64,000 bases of DNA, taken from assembly GCA_011390955.1 (NCBI GenBank), contig JAABRM010000014.1, positions 1 through 64,000 on the forward strand, read 5' to 3'. Both the position numbers and the translations under genes were made by a program. This DNA comes from Oscillatoriales cyanobacterium (lineage in GTDB: Bacteria > Cyanobacteriota > Cyanobacteriia > Cyanobacteriales > Laspinemataceae). How positions within the stretch are numbered: position 1 is the stretch's first letter; each line of letters opens with the position of its first letter. The notes beneath the pieces are model-generated. The model had not been told where the DNA came from, did no database searches, and worked only from the letters and a program-made list of their open reading frames with translations. Below, piece after piece: positions 52,397-61,916 of the stretch.

Positions 52397-53371
52397 ATGT
52401 TTACCACTGCATTTCTAGAACGGGATGCCACCGCAGGCAACCAAGTGCCGGATAACCTCTATGAAGCGATCGCCGCCCTGAAAAAAGAACTCAACGCCGT
52501 CATCCTCGCCCACTACTACCAAGAGTCAGAAATTCAAGACATTGCGGACTATATCGGCGACTCCCTGGAACTTTCCCGCAGGGCTGCCAACACCGACGCG
52601 GATGCGATCGTCTTTGCTGGGGTTCACTTTATGGCGGAAACCGCCAAAATTCTCAACCCTGACAAACTGGTGCTCTTGCCCGACCTAAATGCTGGTTGTT
52701 CTTTAGCGGATACTTGTCCCCCAGACGCTTTTGCGGAATTCAAAGCTGCCCACCCAGATCATAAGGTAATTTCTTATATCAACTGTTCTGCTGACATTAA
52801 AGCCATGAGCGATATTATTTGCACAAGCTCTAATGCAGTGAAAATTGTCAGCCAAATTCCCCAAGATCAACCGATTATTTTTGCCCCAGACCGCAATCTT
52901 GGTCGTTATGTGATGGAACAAACCGGGCGAGATTTGGTGCTCTGGCAAGGTAGCTGTCTTGTCCATGAAAACTTTTCTGAAAAGAAAATTGTCCAACTGA
53001 AAATTCAACATCCAGAAGCGGAAGTTATCGCTCACCCAGAGTGCGAACCGCCGGTACTCCGTCATGCGAATTATATTGGTTCAACAACCGCTTTATTGAA
53101 GTATGCCCAAGCAAGTTCTAGTTCAAGTTTTATTATTGCCACGGAACCGGGCATCATTCACCAAATGATTAAACAAGCTAAGGATAAAACCTTTATTCCG
53201 GCACCGCCTACGAGTAATTGTGCCTGTAATGAATGCCCTTATATGCGGCTGAATACTTTAGAGAAATTATATCTTTGCATGAAAAATCGCTCTCCAGAAA
53301 TTACTTTACCAGAAGATGTTCGGATTGCGGCTTTGCGACCGATTCAGCGGATGTTGGAAATGAGCGCTTAA
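52397..53371 (+). CDS. nadA: Quinolinate synthase NadA
   Basis: A 324-residue 4Fe-4S enzyme that condenses iminoaspartate with dihydroxyacetone phosphate to quinolinate in de novo NAD synthesis. Seen: [46 protein letters not shown], the HPEC segment ([10 protein letters not shown]) and [19 protein letters not shown], which supply the three conserved cluster cysteines. ATG 52397 (MFTTAF) is chosen; the longer frame from 52256 extends into spacer repeats. Confidence 0.94.
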   Translation: MFTTAFLERDATAGNQVPDNLYEAIAALKKELNAVILAHYYQESEIQDIADYIGDSLELSRRAANTDADAIVFAGVHFMAETAKILNPDKLVLLPDLNAGCSLADTCPPDAFAEFKAAHPDHKVISYINCSADIKAMSDIICTSSNAVKIVSQIPQDQPIIFAPDRNLGRYVMEQTGRDLVLWQGSCLVHENFSEKKIVQLKIQHPEAEVIAHPECEPPVLRHANYIGSTTALLKYAQASSSSSFIIATEPGIIHQMIKQAKDKTFIPAPPTSNCACNECPYMRLNTLEKLYLCMKNRSPEITLPEDVRIAALRPIQRMLEMSA

Positions 53372-53550
53372 TTTTCATCAAGATCGGATGTTGTGGAGCC
53401 ATCAATTTTCTGGTGGCGATCGCCAACTATCCGATCCTGAAAATATCCCTAGGGCAATTAAATTTGGTCGTAATTCTATTCTAAAATTGTGGGTTATATA
53501 TCCCCCATTTTTTCTGGAAAAAAGCGGATTTTGTATATAGCACTTTGCGG

Positions 53551-53621
53551 AGTTATGAAGTACAGAGGTTTTCTGGATTCCCGCATTCGCGGGAATGACA
53601 GGTTTTTTGTACTTCATAACT
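53551..53621. mobile_element. Small terminal-inverted-repeat element, copy 2
   Basis: 71 bp with perfect 13-bp ends AGTTATGAAGTAC and GTACTTCATAACT enclosing CTGGATTCCCGCATTCGCGGGAATGACAGG. The interior is the reverse complement of copy 1 at 28256-28319. No coding capacity. Confidence 0.72.
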
Positions 53622-53642
53622 ATGACATTTTCTATAATTACT

Positions 53643-54740
53643 TTAACCAAACGCAAATTGGCTAAAACTTAGCTCATTAATTTTATTCCATTGATAAATT
53701 TGTTGGCGAAATGCTTTCCATTGTTCATACACTTCTTTAAAAGTGGGATTTTTGCTGGCTTCTTCATTGAGTAACTCTTCGGTTGCTTTTTGGGCAGCTT
53801 GCATAATTTCTGCCGAATAAGGTTGTAAAATCGTTCCCGAACTAATTAGTTCCGTCAATGCCTGACTATTCAAAACATCATATTTGGCTAAAGACCAAAG
53901 ATTAGATTCAAAGGTGGCAGTTTTTAACACTTCTTGATACTCTTTCGGCAGTTGATTCCACGCCGATAAGTTAATCAGAAAATCAAAGCTTGGCCCTGGT
54001 TCCCACCACCCCGGATAATAATAGAATTTAGCCGCTTTGTTTAAGCCCAGTTTTTGGTCATCAAACGGCCCAACCCATTCAGCGGCATCAATTGCCCCCC
54101 GATCTAATGCGAGATAAACTTCACCTCCGGCAATATTTTGCACGTTGACCCCTAGCTTGGCCATGACTTTGCCCCCAACACCGGGAATCCGCATTTTTAA
54201 GCCCTGAAGATCCGCCACAGTTTTGACTTCTTTTTTATACCAACCCCCCATTTGTGCCCCACTATTTCCGCCGGGAAAGTTGATAATTCCGAAGGTGGCA
54301 TAAATTTTTTGCATCAGTTCCAGTCCACCCCCATGATATAACCAAGCATTTTGCTGCTGGGCATTTAGTCCAAAGGGAATACTTGTCCCAAATGCGAGGG
54401 CAGAATTTTTGCCAATATAATAGTAACTGGCGCTATGACCGCATTGAACGGAACCCGTTTGTACCGCGTCCATGACCTCTAGACCGCCGACAATTTCACC
54501 GGCTGCATAAGGGGTAATTTTAAATCGCCCGTTGGTCATTTCCGCGACTCTTTTGGTCATTAATTCAGCGGTGCCAAATAGGGTTTCTAAGGATTTTGGC
54601 CAACTGGTCGCCATGTTCCAAGTGATATTAGGCAAACTATCGGCGCTGACTTGTGGCCCACTGGCTGGCCCACAGGCGCCAATGGTGGCCGCGATCGCCC
54701 CCCCAATGGCTGCATTCGTCACTAACTGTCTGCGTTTCAT
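53643..54740 (-). CDS. TRAP transporter solute-binding protein (DctP family)
   Basis: A 365-residue periplasmic binding protein. From ATG 54740 the N-terminus MKRRQLVTNAAIGGAIAATIGAC combines a twin-arginine-like start with a lipobox (Cys23). The mature part ITWNMATSWPKSLETLFGTAELM, PYAAGEIVGGLEVMDAVQTG and RIPGVGGKVMAKLGVNVQNI matches TRAP receptors for 2-oxo/monocarboxylates and related acids. The membrane subunits (DctQ, DctM) are not in the window. It is 27 bp... the HPT gene lies upstream on the same strand, about 52 bp away. The substrate cannot be fixed from sequence. Confidence 0.88.
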   Translation of the reverse strand: MKRRQLVTNAAIGGAIAATIGACGPASGPQVSADSLPNITWNMATSWPKSLETLFGTAELMTKRVAEMTNGRFKITPYAAGEIVGGLEVMDAVQTGSVQCGHSASYYYIGKNSALAFGTSIPFGLNAQQQNAWLYHGGGLELMQKIYATFGIINFPGGNSGAQMGGWYKKEVKTVADLQGLKMRIPGVGGKVMAKLGVNVQNIAGGEVYLALDRGAIDAAEWVGPFDDQKLGLNKAAKFYYYPGWWEPGPSFDFLINLSAWNQLPKEYQEVLKTATFESNLWSLAKYDVLNSQALTELISSGTILQPYSAEIMQAAQKATEELLNEEASKNPTFKEVYEQWKAFRQQIYQWNKINELSFSQFAFG

Positions 54741-54792
54741 GGGTTTATTGAAAAAATAAATCACATAAATAGTATCTTAAATCAGATATTAT

Positions 54793-55770
54793 TTAAGCCA
54801 AGAAGCAAGCGACGGGAAATAGCAAGTATTCCAGGAAAAATAATTTCCAGATAAATTGATAATATGCGGCGATCGCGGCTTGATTTTCTAAGTCAACTTG
54901 GAAACTGCGCCACCAGAGGATGATTAAAGCTATAATATGGGCGATCGCGACAAAAATTGGGTTAACTCCGGGCAGAAACCACCATCCCAAGATGACCATG
55001 CCCAGATAACATCCGGTTAACACCCAACGGGCTAAATTAAACACCGCTTTGGCACCAAAGTGAATCGTGAATGTGGTGATATGATATTCTCGATCGCCTT
55101 TAATATCGGGAATATCTTTGAAAATGGCGATCGCAAAAGTGTAGGCTAAAATAAACAGAGTCAATACCCAAATTTCTGGGGGAATCGAAAGCTGATAAAA
55201 ATGCCGATCGAAATTAAATCTATCGCTGCCATCAGTCAATAGCCAGAGAGAGTGTAAAAATAACCCTAAATTAACAATTACTCCCCGAACCGTATAAATA
55301 CAAAAAGCTGCCCAAAAGGGAAACCGTTTTAACCGAATTGGTGGCAGAGAATACCCCGTACCTAACAATAAACTAATCCCCACGGTGGCCAATAACCACG
55401 GGCCGCCCACTCCCGCTAATAATAGAGCCAAAAGTCCCGTAATCTTGACAATTAGCTGGGCTTGTTGCCGGGAAAATTCTCCCGCAGCAATGGGCAAATG
55501 AGGCTTATTAATTTTGTCAATTTCTACATCTTCTAGTTGATTTAATCCCACAATGTAAATATTTCCACATAAACAGGCAATCCAAGCCGTAATTAGTGGT
55601 AAGATAGAAGGAGATGTCGCAGAGGGAGTTAAGGCGATCGCGATCGCATATAGTCCGAAAACACTTAAACTGGTGCCGATAATGGTATGGGGGCGAGAGA
55701 ATTTCCAGAAAGAATACAGCCACCGAGGAGCAAAGCCCTTAAAAGGACGGGAATTAGACAGTTGACTCAT
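54793..55770 (-). CDS. Homogentisate phytyltransferase (tocopherol pathway)
   Basis: A 325-residue UbiA-type membrane prenyltransferase with about nine helices. The first diphosphate motif is NQLEDVEIDKINKP with the following HLPIAAGEFS; the second is KDIPDIKGDREYHITT. Near the N-terminus FSRPHTIIGTSLS is typical of homogentisate phytyltransferase. The enzyme couples phytyl diphosphate to homogentisate, the committed step to tocopherol. Related UbiA enzymes (chlorophyll or quinone prenylation) have different second motifs, so this call is likely but not certain. Confidence 0.85.
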   Translation of the reverse strand: MSQLSNSRPFKGFAPRWLYSFWKFSRPHTIIGTSLSVFGLYAIAIALTPSATSPSILPLITAWIACLCGNIYIVGLNQLEDVEIDKINKPHLPIAAGEFSRQQAQLIVKITGLLALLLAGVGGPWLLATVGISLLLGTGYSLPPIRLKRFPFWAAFCIYTVRGVIVNLGLFLHSLWLLTDGSDRFNFDRHFYQLSIPPEIWVLTLFILAYTFAIAIFKDIPDIKGDREYHITTFTIHFGAKAVFNLARWVLTGCYLGMVILGWWFLPGVNPIFVAIAHIIALIILWWRSFQVDLENQAAIAAYYQFIWKLFFLEYLLFPVACFLA

Positions 55771-55949
55771 GGAAAAATTTTATCCTAGGTTTGCTGTCAT
55801 TCTAAACATTTTATAGAGATATGGCAAATTTAACCCAGTTTAACCGGGAAAATCATGTATGGTGGGCAAGTCCCACCATACGCAGACAGAACAAAGGGAT
55901 ATAATAAGTAACTACAAAAGATTAATATAAGATTAAGTGAGCCAAGTTT

Positions 55950-56798
55950 ATGATGAAATTTGAATTGGGTTGTCACCTGGTTTACAGCATTTATGAACCG
56001 AGTACATTTGTGTTTAACATTGGGGTGGTTCATAATCAGCATCAGCAAGTTGAACAAGAAAAATTACAGATTTATCCCCGATTAGAAATAGAAGAGTATA
56101 ATGCTCCTTTCAGTGGCAATCGGTACTTGCGATTAAATGCTCCGAAATGCCAAATGGAAGTCAGCTATCAAGCGACCGTAAAAGTTAACCATTGTTTTCA
56201 GGATCCCCATCAGATCCGAGAAGTCACTCCGGCTAATTTACCGTTGGAAATTTTACCCCTGTTGCTACCGAGTCGCTACTGCCAGTCTGATAAGTTAATT
56301 AATCTCGCGCTTTCGGAATTTGGGAATTTATCTCTGGGATATTCTAGAGTCACGGGAATTTGTAATTGGATTTATGAGAAAGTGACCTATTTATCTGGGA
56401 GTAGTAACCCGCATACATCTGCTTATGATACAGCCACAGAAAGAGTGGGAGTTTGTCGAGATTTTGCCCATTTAGGAATTGCTTTTTGTCGGGCATTAAA
56501 TATCCCCGCTCGTTTTGTTACTTCTTATGCTTATGGCTTAAATCCTCCAGATTTTCATGCTTGTTTTGAAGCCTATTTAGGCGATCGCTGGTATTTGTTC
56601 GATCCCACCCGGTTGGTGCCCCAAACTGGGATTATTCGGATTGGCACTGGACGAGATGCAGCGGATGTTTCTTTTGCCACAATTTTTGGGACAGTGGAAA
56701 TGAATGAGATGAGTTTATCAATGCAACCTTTGCCCGATCCAAACACCGGCAAAGTTGGCCAGCCTTTTTCCACCACTGAGGCGATATCGATTTCTTAG
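55950..56798 (+). CDS. Transglutaminase-like protein
   Basis: A 282-residue protein with an N-terminal beta-sandwich (SIYEPSTFVFNIGVVHNQHQQ, YNAPFSGNRYLRLNAP) and a transglutaminase-like thiol domain. The catalytic triad is Cys169 (VGVCRDFAHLG), His203 (DFHACFEAYL) and Asp218 (WYLFDPTRL). Cyanobacterial homologs are common; such proteins are usually peptidases or amidases and not cross-linking enzymes. Two adjacent ATGs (55950, 55953) are possible. A probable promoter lies in the 180-bp spacer from the divergent HPT gene. Confidence 0.87.
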   Translation: MMKFELGCHLVYSIYEPSTFVFNIGVVHNQHQQVEQEKLQIYPRLEIEEYNAPFSGNRYLRLNAPKCQMEVSYQATVKVNHCFQDPHQIREVTPANLPLEILPLLLPSRYCQSDKLINLALSEFGNLSLGYSRVTGICNWIYEKVTYLSGSSNPHTSAYDTATERVGVCRDFAHLGIAFCRALNIPARFVTSYAYGLNPPDFHACFEAYLGDRWYLFDPTRLVPQTGIIRIGTGRDAADVSFATIFGTVEMNEMSLSMQPLPDPNTGKVGQPFSTTEAISIS

Positions 56799-56807
56799 GA
56801 CTTACAA

Positions 56808-57313
56808 TGACTAAGAAACCGGGTTTCTTTTATGCCTAAAACAGATAACTGTAATATCCCAAAAAGAAACCCGGTTTCTGGGTATTTCTGAGCAAGAGGA
56901 AGCCCCTCACAGGGCTTCCCGAAGTGAGTTTGGAAACGAGTTAGGGCTTTTACCTGACCCGGAGAGGATAAGGGGTTTTTGCGCTTATTTTTTGAACCAC
57001 TCCGGGCCGGGTAGTCCCAGGTATCGTTTGGGCTTGTTGGATGTTTTTCCGGCCCCAATAAACCTGAATTATTCTTTATGACTATATATTAGCCATTTAT
57101 TAACAGATTGTCAAGTATTTTTAGAGATAATTTTACCACAAAGACACAGAGGACACAAAGAGATATTCTTCGTGGTCTTTGTGTCTTTGTGGTTTACTTT
57201 CACCACAGAACTCTGCCGGACACAAAGATAAGAAACCGGGTTTCTTTTATGCCCCTGACAGATAACCGTGATTTTCACGACAGAAACCCGGTTTCTGAAC
57301 CCCCCCCTTGTTT
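56808..57313. repeat. Spacer with AGAAACCGGGTTTCT repeats and folded segment
   Basis: AAGAAACCGGGTTTCTTTTATGCC occurs at about 56811 and 57229, each followed by its counterpart AGAAACCCGGTTTCTG. Between lie a strong hairpin GGAAGCCC/GGGCTTCC (56898-56919), nested stems CCCGGAG/CTCCGGG (about 56959/56999) and GGGCCGG/CCGGCCC (about 57003/57049), and a CACAAAGACACAGAGG / CTTTGTGTCTTTGTGG inverted repeat at 57136-57192. No gene is supported. Confidence 0.7.
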
Positions 57314-59098
57314 CTAGGTTGCTTTTACTCCGGTTTGAACTCCCCACAATTTAGCGTAAATCCCCTGAAGCTGTAGGAGTTCTTCATGTTTGCCTTGTTC
57401 GACTAATTGGCCGTTTTCCATGACATAAATACAGTCCGCATTCCGAATGGTGGAAAGACGATGGGCGATCGCGATTGTGGTGCGATTTTTGGTGATTTTT
57501 TCTAATGAACGAGCGATCGCTGCTTCGGTTTCATTGTCCACTGCGGAAGTGGCTTCATCAAGAATTAAAATCGGTGGATTTTTCAAAATTGCGCGGGCGA
57601 TCGCTAACCGTTGCCGCTGACCACCGGACAACTTTTGGCCCCGTTCTCCGACAATGGTGTTATAGCCATCCGGTAACTGCATAATAAATTCATGGGCCTC
57701 GGCGATCGTGGCAGCGGCGACAATTTCTGCAAGTTTAGATTCAAAACTACCATAAGCAATATTATCCGCTACGGTGCCATGAAATAAAAACACATCTTGA
57801 CTGACTAAACCAATAGCTTGACGTAAGGATTTTAAATGAATTTCTTGTAACGGAATGCCATCGAGAGTAATGGTTCCCGAATTCACTTCATAAAGTCGCA
57901 ATAACAATTTAACCAAGGTACTTTTTCCCGACCCGGTAGCACCGACAATGCCAATAGTTTGGCCAGCGGGAATATGCAGGGAAAGATTTTGCAGTACGGG
58001 CAGCCGATTTTTATAGGCAAAGTTGACATTTTCAAATGCTAATTCACCGCGAACCGAGTCTACGGGTAAATAGCGATCGCCGGAGTGAATTTGTACCGGC
58101 GTATCTAATAAATTCATTACCCGATTTGTCGAGGCCATTGCTCTTTGATACTGGTCGAGAGTTTGACCTAATCGGGTTAAAGGCCAAAGTAAGCGCTGGG
58201 TTAAAAAGACCAAAACACTATAAGTACCTACGGATAAATTGCCCTTAATGGCTTCCATGCCCCCACCCAGTAAAATTCCCGTAAATCCAATTAAAATCAG
58301 AATTCTAATTAAGGGAATAAATGCGGCACTGAGCGCGATCGCCCGCCGATTACTTTGTTGATATGCCTCACTTTCTTTAGTAATCCGGCGAATTTCATAA
58401 TCTTCAGCGGTAAAGCTTTTAATCGTGGTAATTCCTGAGATATTATTCGCCAATTGACTATTGAGCAAGCTGACTTTTTCCCGGACAGTGGCATAGCGAG
58501 GGGCGAGTAATTTCTGAAAAGCGATCGCCCCCCAAATAATCAAAGGAATCGGTAAAATCGTCATCCATGCCACCGTCGGCGCCAGGGCAACAAATGCCCC
58601 GCCAATCACCACCACCGTAGTCATTACTTGGATAATTTCATTAGCCCCAATATCCAAAAAACGCTCTAACTGATTAATATCATCGCTGACAATAGATAGC
58701 AAAGCGCCGGTACTGCTTTCTTCAAAAAAAGCTAATTCTAAATCCTGCAAATGACGATAAGCATCCTGACGTAAATCATGCTGGATTTGCTGGGCTAAAT
58801 TCCGCCACCATGTGGCATAAGCATATTCAAACAGAGACTCTAATAGCCAAACAATAATTGTAATTAAACTCAAAACTAAAAACTGGCTAAAGATATCGGT
58901 AATTCCCAACTGTGCGATCGCCGAATTTTCTCTTTGCACCACCACATCAACTGCCGCGCCAATTAATGCGGGGGGTGCCAAATCTAATAGTTTATTTAAA
59001 ATAGAGTAAAGACTAGCCAGCCAAATCTTTTGGCGATATTTTTCGGTATAGTCCAATAACCGTTGTAACGGATGAGTTTCGGTCATAGATTTCGCCAT
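57314..59098 (-). CDS. ABC-type exporter, fused permease and ATPase
   Basis: A 594-residue half-transporter of the MsbA/multidrug type. Six helices in the N-terminal ~320 residues ([63 protein letters not shown]) precede the ATPase: GATGSGKST (Walker A), [14 protein letters not shown] (signature), [12 protein letters not shown] (Walker B) and IAHRLSTI (H-loop). It functions as a homodimer to export lipid or small hydrophobic substrates; substrate unknown. A start at 59086 (MTETHP) is equally likely. A 14-bp perfect hairpin lies just upstream. Confidence 0.9.
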   Translation of the reverse strand: MAKSMTETHPLQRLLDYTEKYRQKIWLASLYSILNKLLDLAPPALIGAAVDVVVQRENSAIAQLGITDIFSQFLVLSLITIIVWLLESLFEYAYATWWRNLAQQIQHDLRQDAYRHLQDLELAFFEESSTGALLSIVSDDINQLERFLDIGANEIIQVMTTVVVIGGAFVALAPTVAWMTILPIPLIIWGAIAFQKLLAPRYATVREKVSLLNSQLANNISGITTIKSFTAEDYEIRRITKESEAYQQSNRRAIALSAAFIPLIRILILIGFTGILLGGGMEAIKGNLSVGTYSVLVFLTQRLLWPLTRLGQTLDQYQRAMASTNRVMNLLDTPVQIHSGDRYLPVDSVRGELAFENVNFAYKNRLPVLQNLSLHIPAGQTIGIVGATGSGKSTLVKLLLRLYEVNSGTITLDGIPLQEIHLKSLRQAIGLVSQDVFLFHGTVADNIAYGSFESKLAEIVAAATIAEAHEFIMQLPDGYNTIVGERGQKLSGGQRQRLAIARAILKNPPILILDEATSAVDNETEAAIARSLEKITKNRTTIAIAHRLSTIRNADCIYVMENGQLVEQGKHEELLQLQGIYAKLWGVQTGVKAT

Positions 59099-59131
59099 GT
59101 TTTATAGAATAAAAATTAAATGCCGTTGGGG

Positions 59132-59166
59132 GATCATCCCAATCAGGGATGCTGATTGGGATGATC
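59132..59166. terminator. Hairpin between Uma2 stop and ABC start
   Basis: GATCATCCCAATCA (59132-59145) pairs perfectly with TGATTGGGATGATC (59153-59166). It lies directly downstream of the Uma2 stop on the minus strand, but no U-run follows, so it could equally be an operator or spacer hairpin. Confidence 0.5.
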
Positions 59167-59176
59167 GAATTCCATT

Positions 59177-59839
59177 TTAGGTATCAAGTTGTTCTGGATC
59201 GATTCCTAAACTTCTCAGTTTTGCTGATAATTTTAAAATTTTCTCCTCTGGAGTTAAATATCTTTGTCCTTGGGCATCATACCAATATAACCATTCTCTA
59301 GTAATCCCTTGGTAGGTTCCCTCACTGCGACCGATACCTAAATTTATTTCAGCTAACCAGACAGGTTCACCGCTTAATAATTGATAACCTTCTGGTTCTA
59401 ATTTATACACCTCTAACCGGGCTTTTCTCTTTCTCAATGGGTTATAAATTACATAATATAAAATCCCCAGTTCGGCGTATTCTTCTTTCTTGTCTGTATA
59501 TTCTCCCCGACGGGTTTGGGAGACTACTTCTAACACCAGAATCGGTGTTTTTTGTTCTTCCCACAAGACATAAGATAACCGTAAATCTGAGTCAATAATC
59601 CGGGGTACTCCTACGCTGAGAAATCCATCGGGAACGATCGCTGGTTGTTGCGGATCGGAATAAATCCCCATATCCACCCCAAAAAACCAGTCCATTTTTT
59701 CTGACCAAATTAACGCGAGAATGGCTTCTAATAGTCCAGGAATCAGATGTTGTAGTTGGTTATCCACTGGTGTATCGTCAGAATCGGGTAAATCTTCAGC
59801 GGAGGGCAAGCAATCTCTAGGATTATATTCTAGTAGCAT
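59177..59839 (-). CDS. Uma2-family (DUF820) endonuclease-like protein
   Basis: A 220-residue member of the Uma2/DUF820 family, a PD-(D/E)XK-like fold greatly expanded in cyanobacteria. The start region LPSAEDLPDSDDTPVDNQLQ, the strand with VPDGFLSVGVPR, PILVLEVVSQTRRGEYTDKKEEYAELGILYYVIYNP and the SGEPVWLAEINLGIGR segment are family features. The conserved Glu in VLEVVS and Lys in TDKKEEY form the presumed active site. The biological role of the family is unsettled, and nuclease activity is inferred. A perfect 13-bp inverted repeat lies about 75 bp upstream of the start. Confidence 0.9.
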   Translation of the reverse strand: MLLEYNPRDCLPSAEDLPDSDDTPVDNQLQHLIPGLLEAILALIWSEKMDWFFGVDMGIYSDPQQPAIVPDGFLSVGVPRIIDSDLRLSYVLWEEQKTPILVLEVVSQTRRGEYTDKKEEYAELGILYYVIYNPLRKRKARLEVYKLEPEGYQLLSGEPVWLAEINLGIGRSEGTYQGITREWLYWYDAQGQRYLTPEEKILKLSAKLRSLGIDPEQLDT

Positions 59840-59913
59840 AGCCGGTAAAAGAGTTTAAGTAATTTTTTTATTTTAACACAGGACTTATTGGGGTTGGGTA
59901 GGGGCAAAAAAGA

Positions 59914-59941
59914 AACAACTTGACAAGGTTGTCAAGTTGTT
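59914..59941. promoter_or_regulatory. Perfect inverted repeat upstream of Uma2 gene
   Basis: AACAACTTGACAA (59914-59926) and TTGTCAAGTTGTT (59929-59941) with a 2-bp centre. This is a possible protein-binding operator in the Uma2 promoter region, or a terminator stem. Confidence 0.5.
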
Positions 59942-60014
59942 GAGGAACTTAGATAGTCAGGAGCAGAGGAAAATTTTATTTTTGGTATATTAAAGCGATA
60001 TTGAAAGTCGGGGT

Positions 60015-60218
60015 TTAAGGTTTAGGGTTGACATTATTTTGCTCGGTTCGATCGAGAAGATTATAAGTCATCCCGCGATAGCTGAATTGAAAATTCTCCA
60101 GCTTAATCGGTTCTTGGGCGGCGTAAATGTGATAAATTAGGCCGCTAGATTTTACCTGAGTTTTTGGTGAATAATTGGCATTACTTTGCTGGTTCACTGT
60201 TAACTCCCCCGAATGCAA
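60015..60218 (-). CDS. Possible short protein ending in a DUF4278-like motif
   Basis: A 67-codon frame from an alternative TTG start at 60218 (an in-frame GTG lies seven codons later). The end FQFSYRGMTYNLLDR resembles the L-T-Y-R-G-x-x-Y motif of the small cyanobacterial DUF4278 family, but the usual N-terminus is absent and the sequence upstream in frame is Asn/Lys-rich until a TGA near 60285. It may be a degraded or shifted copy. I am not confident that it is expressed. Confidence 0.3.
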   Translation of the reverse strand: MHSGELTVNQQSNANYSPKTQVKSSGLIYHIYAAQEPIKLENFQFSYRGMTYNLLDRTEQNNVNPKP

Positions 60219-60477
60219 GCTATATAATTTGGTGCTTGCGGTTTTATTTATATTTTTATTATCAGATATGTTTGGTCAAAAATCTGTGATTTCAATCGCC
60301 CAACCCGGTGAATGCGATCGCGCAAATCCGATGATTTGGGTCATACTTAAGTATGACCTAAATCTCCGCTAGTTTATGTCTGATATTACCAGCTTGTAGT
60401 GATTTCGATCGCATATCAGTTAGTAATTGCGTATTTGTTATTGGTGACAATAGGCAGTTGGCTGCTTGATGGGAGAA
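60219..60477. other. Spacer without recognised feature
   Basis: AT-rich sequence with one short inverted segment GGTCATACTTAAGTATGACC (60337-60356), a perfect palindrome. No gene is supported. Confidence 0.4.
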
Positions 60478-60680
60478 CAATTAACAATTGACAATTGACA
60501 ATTGACAATTAAATCAAATTAACAATTGATAATTGATAATTAAATCAAATTATCAATTATCAATTGTTAATTATCAATTATCAATTATCAATTATCAATT
60601 ATCAATTATCAATTATCAATTATCAATTATCAATTACACCCCAACCAACAACCAACAACCAACAACCAACAACCAACAAA
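60478..60680. repeat. Heptanucleotide arrays (TTGACAA, TTATCAA, CCAACAA)
   Basis: AATTGACAATTGACAATTGACAA (60485-60508), mixed AATTGATAATT, then ten or so TTATCAA units (60548-60640), then CCAACAA units (60645-60680). The array stops at the end of the ABC binding-protein gene. Confidence 0.87.
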
Positions 60681-60682
60681 AT

Positions 60683-61705
60683 TCAGGCTTCGGATTGAAT
60701 CCCTTGCAAGAATTTAGGCTCAATTAACGTTTCTAACTCAGGGATGATTTGAATTTGGTTGCGTTCTTTGAGGAATTCAGCCAGAGATTGCATGGATTTT
60801 AATAGAGATGCGTTACTATTGCGATCGGTGAGAATTTCTAGGTTTTCGGCTAGGTTGGGAAGTTTAATGCCTTGGAGATCGTTGGTTAGTTCTTCTGGAC
60901 TAATTCCGATCGCTGTTGCTGCGATCGCAATTCCTTCTTCTCGGTTGCTATTCAAAAATTCTAATCCATCAAAAATGCCTCGGATAAAAGCATCGACAAT
61001 TTGAGGATTGTCTTGAATAAATTGAGGGGAAAAAACATAGAGGTCAGCGATCGCACCGGGCAAACCTGAAGAGGCAAAAATAATCCTACCGTCCGGTTGG
61101 GCTTGCTGCGCCTTAGTTAAATAAGGAGAATATGTCACCGCAATATCAATTTGCCCCGATTGATAGGCAGCAGCAGCGGCATCCGGTGGGGTATTAACTA
61201 GGGTAAAATCACTGGCCTTTAATTTGACTGTTTCTAGGGCTTTTAACAAAAAGAAATGGCTGACGCTATCTTGTTCTACAGCAATTCTTTTACCTTTAAA
61301 TTCTGCCAAATTCTTAATCCTATTCCGGGCTAAAATTCCATCAGCCCCGTTAGAAATATCCTGGATTAAAACAATTCTAAATTCTGAGGCTGCCCCGCCT
61401 TTCGCTGCCAGGGCTACGGCTTCCGATGTCACCGGACACCAGCTATCTAAACGCCCGGACATATAGGCGGAGTTGGCATCGCTGGTGCCGCTAAATATTT
61501 TAACTTCTAAGTTTAAACCGCGCTTGTCAAAAAAACCTTTTTCTTTGGCAATATGCAGGGGGGTGCTACCCACCCAAGGATTTAAACCGATCGCGGTGGT
61601 TTTTTGATTCTTCTGGTTGCCAAAGGTACAAGCGTGCAACAGTAAGCTACCAGTAACCCCGGTGAGCATCCAGAGAGTTTGACGCCGATTCCAAAGTTGA
61701 TTCAT
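60683..61705 (-). CDS. ABC transporter substrate-binding lipoprotein (SsuA/TauA-like)
   Basis: A 340-residue periplasmic binding protein. The N-terminus MNQLWNRRQTLWMLTG has a twin-arginine-like pair before a hydrophobic core and lipobox LHAC (Cys26). The mature segment IGLNPWVGSTPLHIAKEKGFF and YMSGRLDSWCPVTSEAVALAA match the NMT1/SsuA-type family for alkylsulfonates, taurine, nitrate, thiamine precursors and similar. Permease and ATPase genes are not in the window. An 84-bp tandem repeat lies upstream. Confidence 0.85.
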   Translation of the reverse strand: MNQLWNRRQTLWMLTGVTGSLLLHACTFGNQKNQKTTAIGLNPWVGSTPLHIAKEKGFFDKRGLNLEVKIFSGTSDANSAYMSGRLDSWCPVTSEAVALAAKGGAASEFRIVLIQDISNGADGILARNRIKNLAEFKGKRIAVEQDSVSHFFLLKALETVKLKASDFTLVNTPPDAAAAAYQSGQIDIAVTYSPYLTKAQQAQPDGRIIFASSGLPGAIADLYVFSPQFIQDNPQIVDAFIRGIFDGLEFLNSNREEGIAIAATAIGISPEELTNDLQGIKLPNLAENLEILTDRNSNASLLKSMQSLAEFLKERNQIQIIPELETLIEPKFLQGIQSEA

Positions 61706-61748
61706 TCTATTTATACCTATTTCAAAAATTCATCCAACAGCCCCTCAC

Positions 61749-61916
61749 ATTCGTAGGGTGGGCAGGCATATTTTACCCACCCTACTATATATGATGGTTA
61801 AATGCCTGCCCACCTTACAATATAAATACTTAATTCGTAGGGTGGGCAGGCATATTTTACCCACCCTACTATATATGATGGTTAAATGCCTGCCCACCTT
61901 ACAATATAAATACTTA
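61749..61916. repeat. Perfect 84-bp tandem duplication of a hairpin unit
   Basis: Two identical 84-bp copies (61749-61832 and 61833-61916), each with GTAGGGTGGGCAGGCAT at the left and ATGCCTGCCCACCTTAC at the right around ACCCACCCTAC. Each copy can fold on itself. The exact identity implies recent duplication. Confidence 0.92.
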
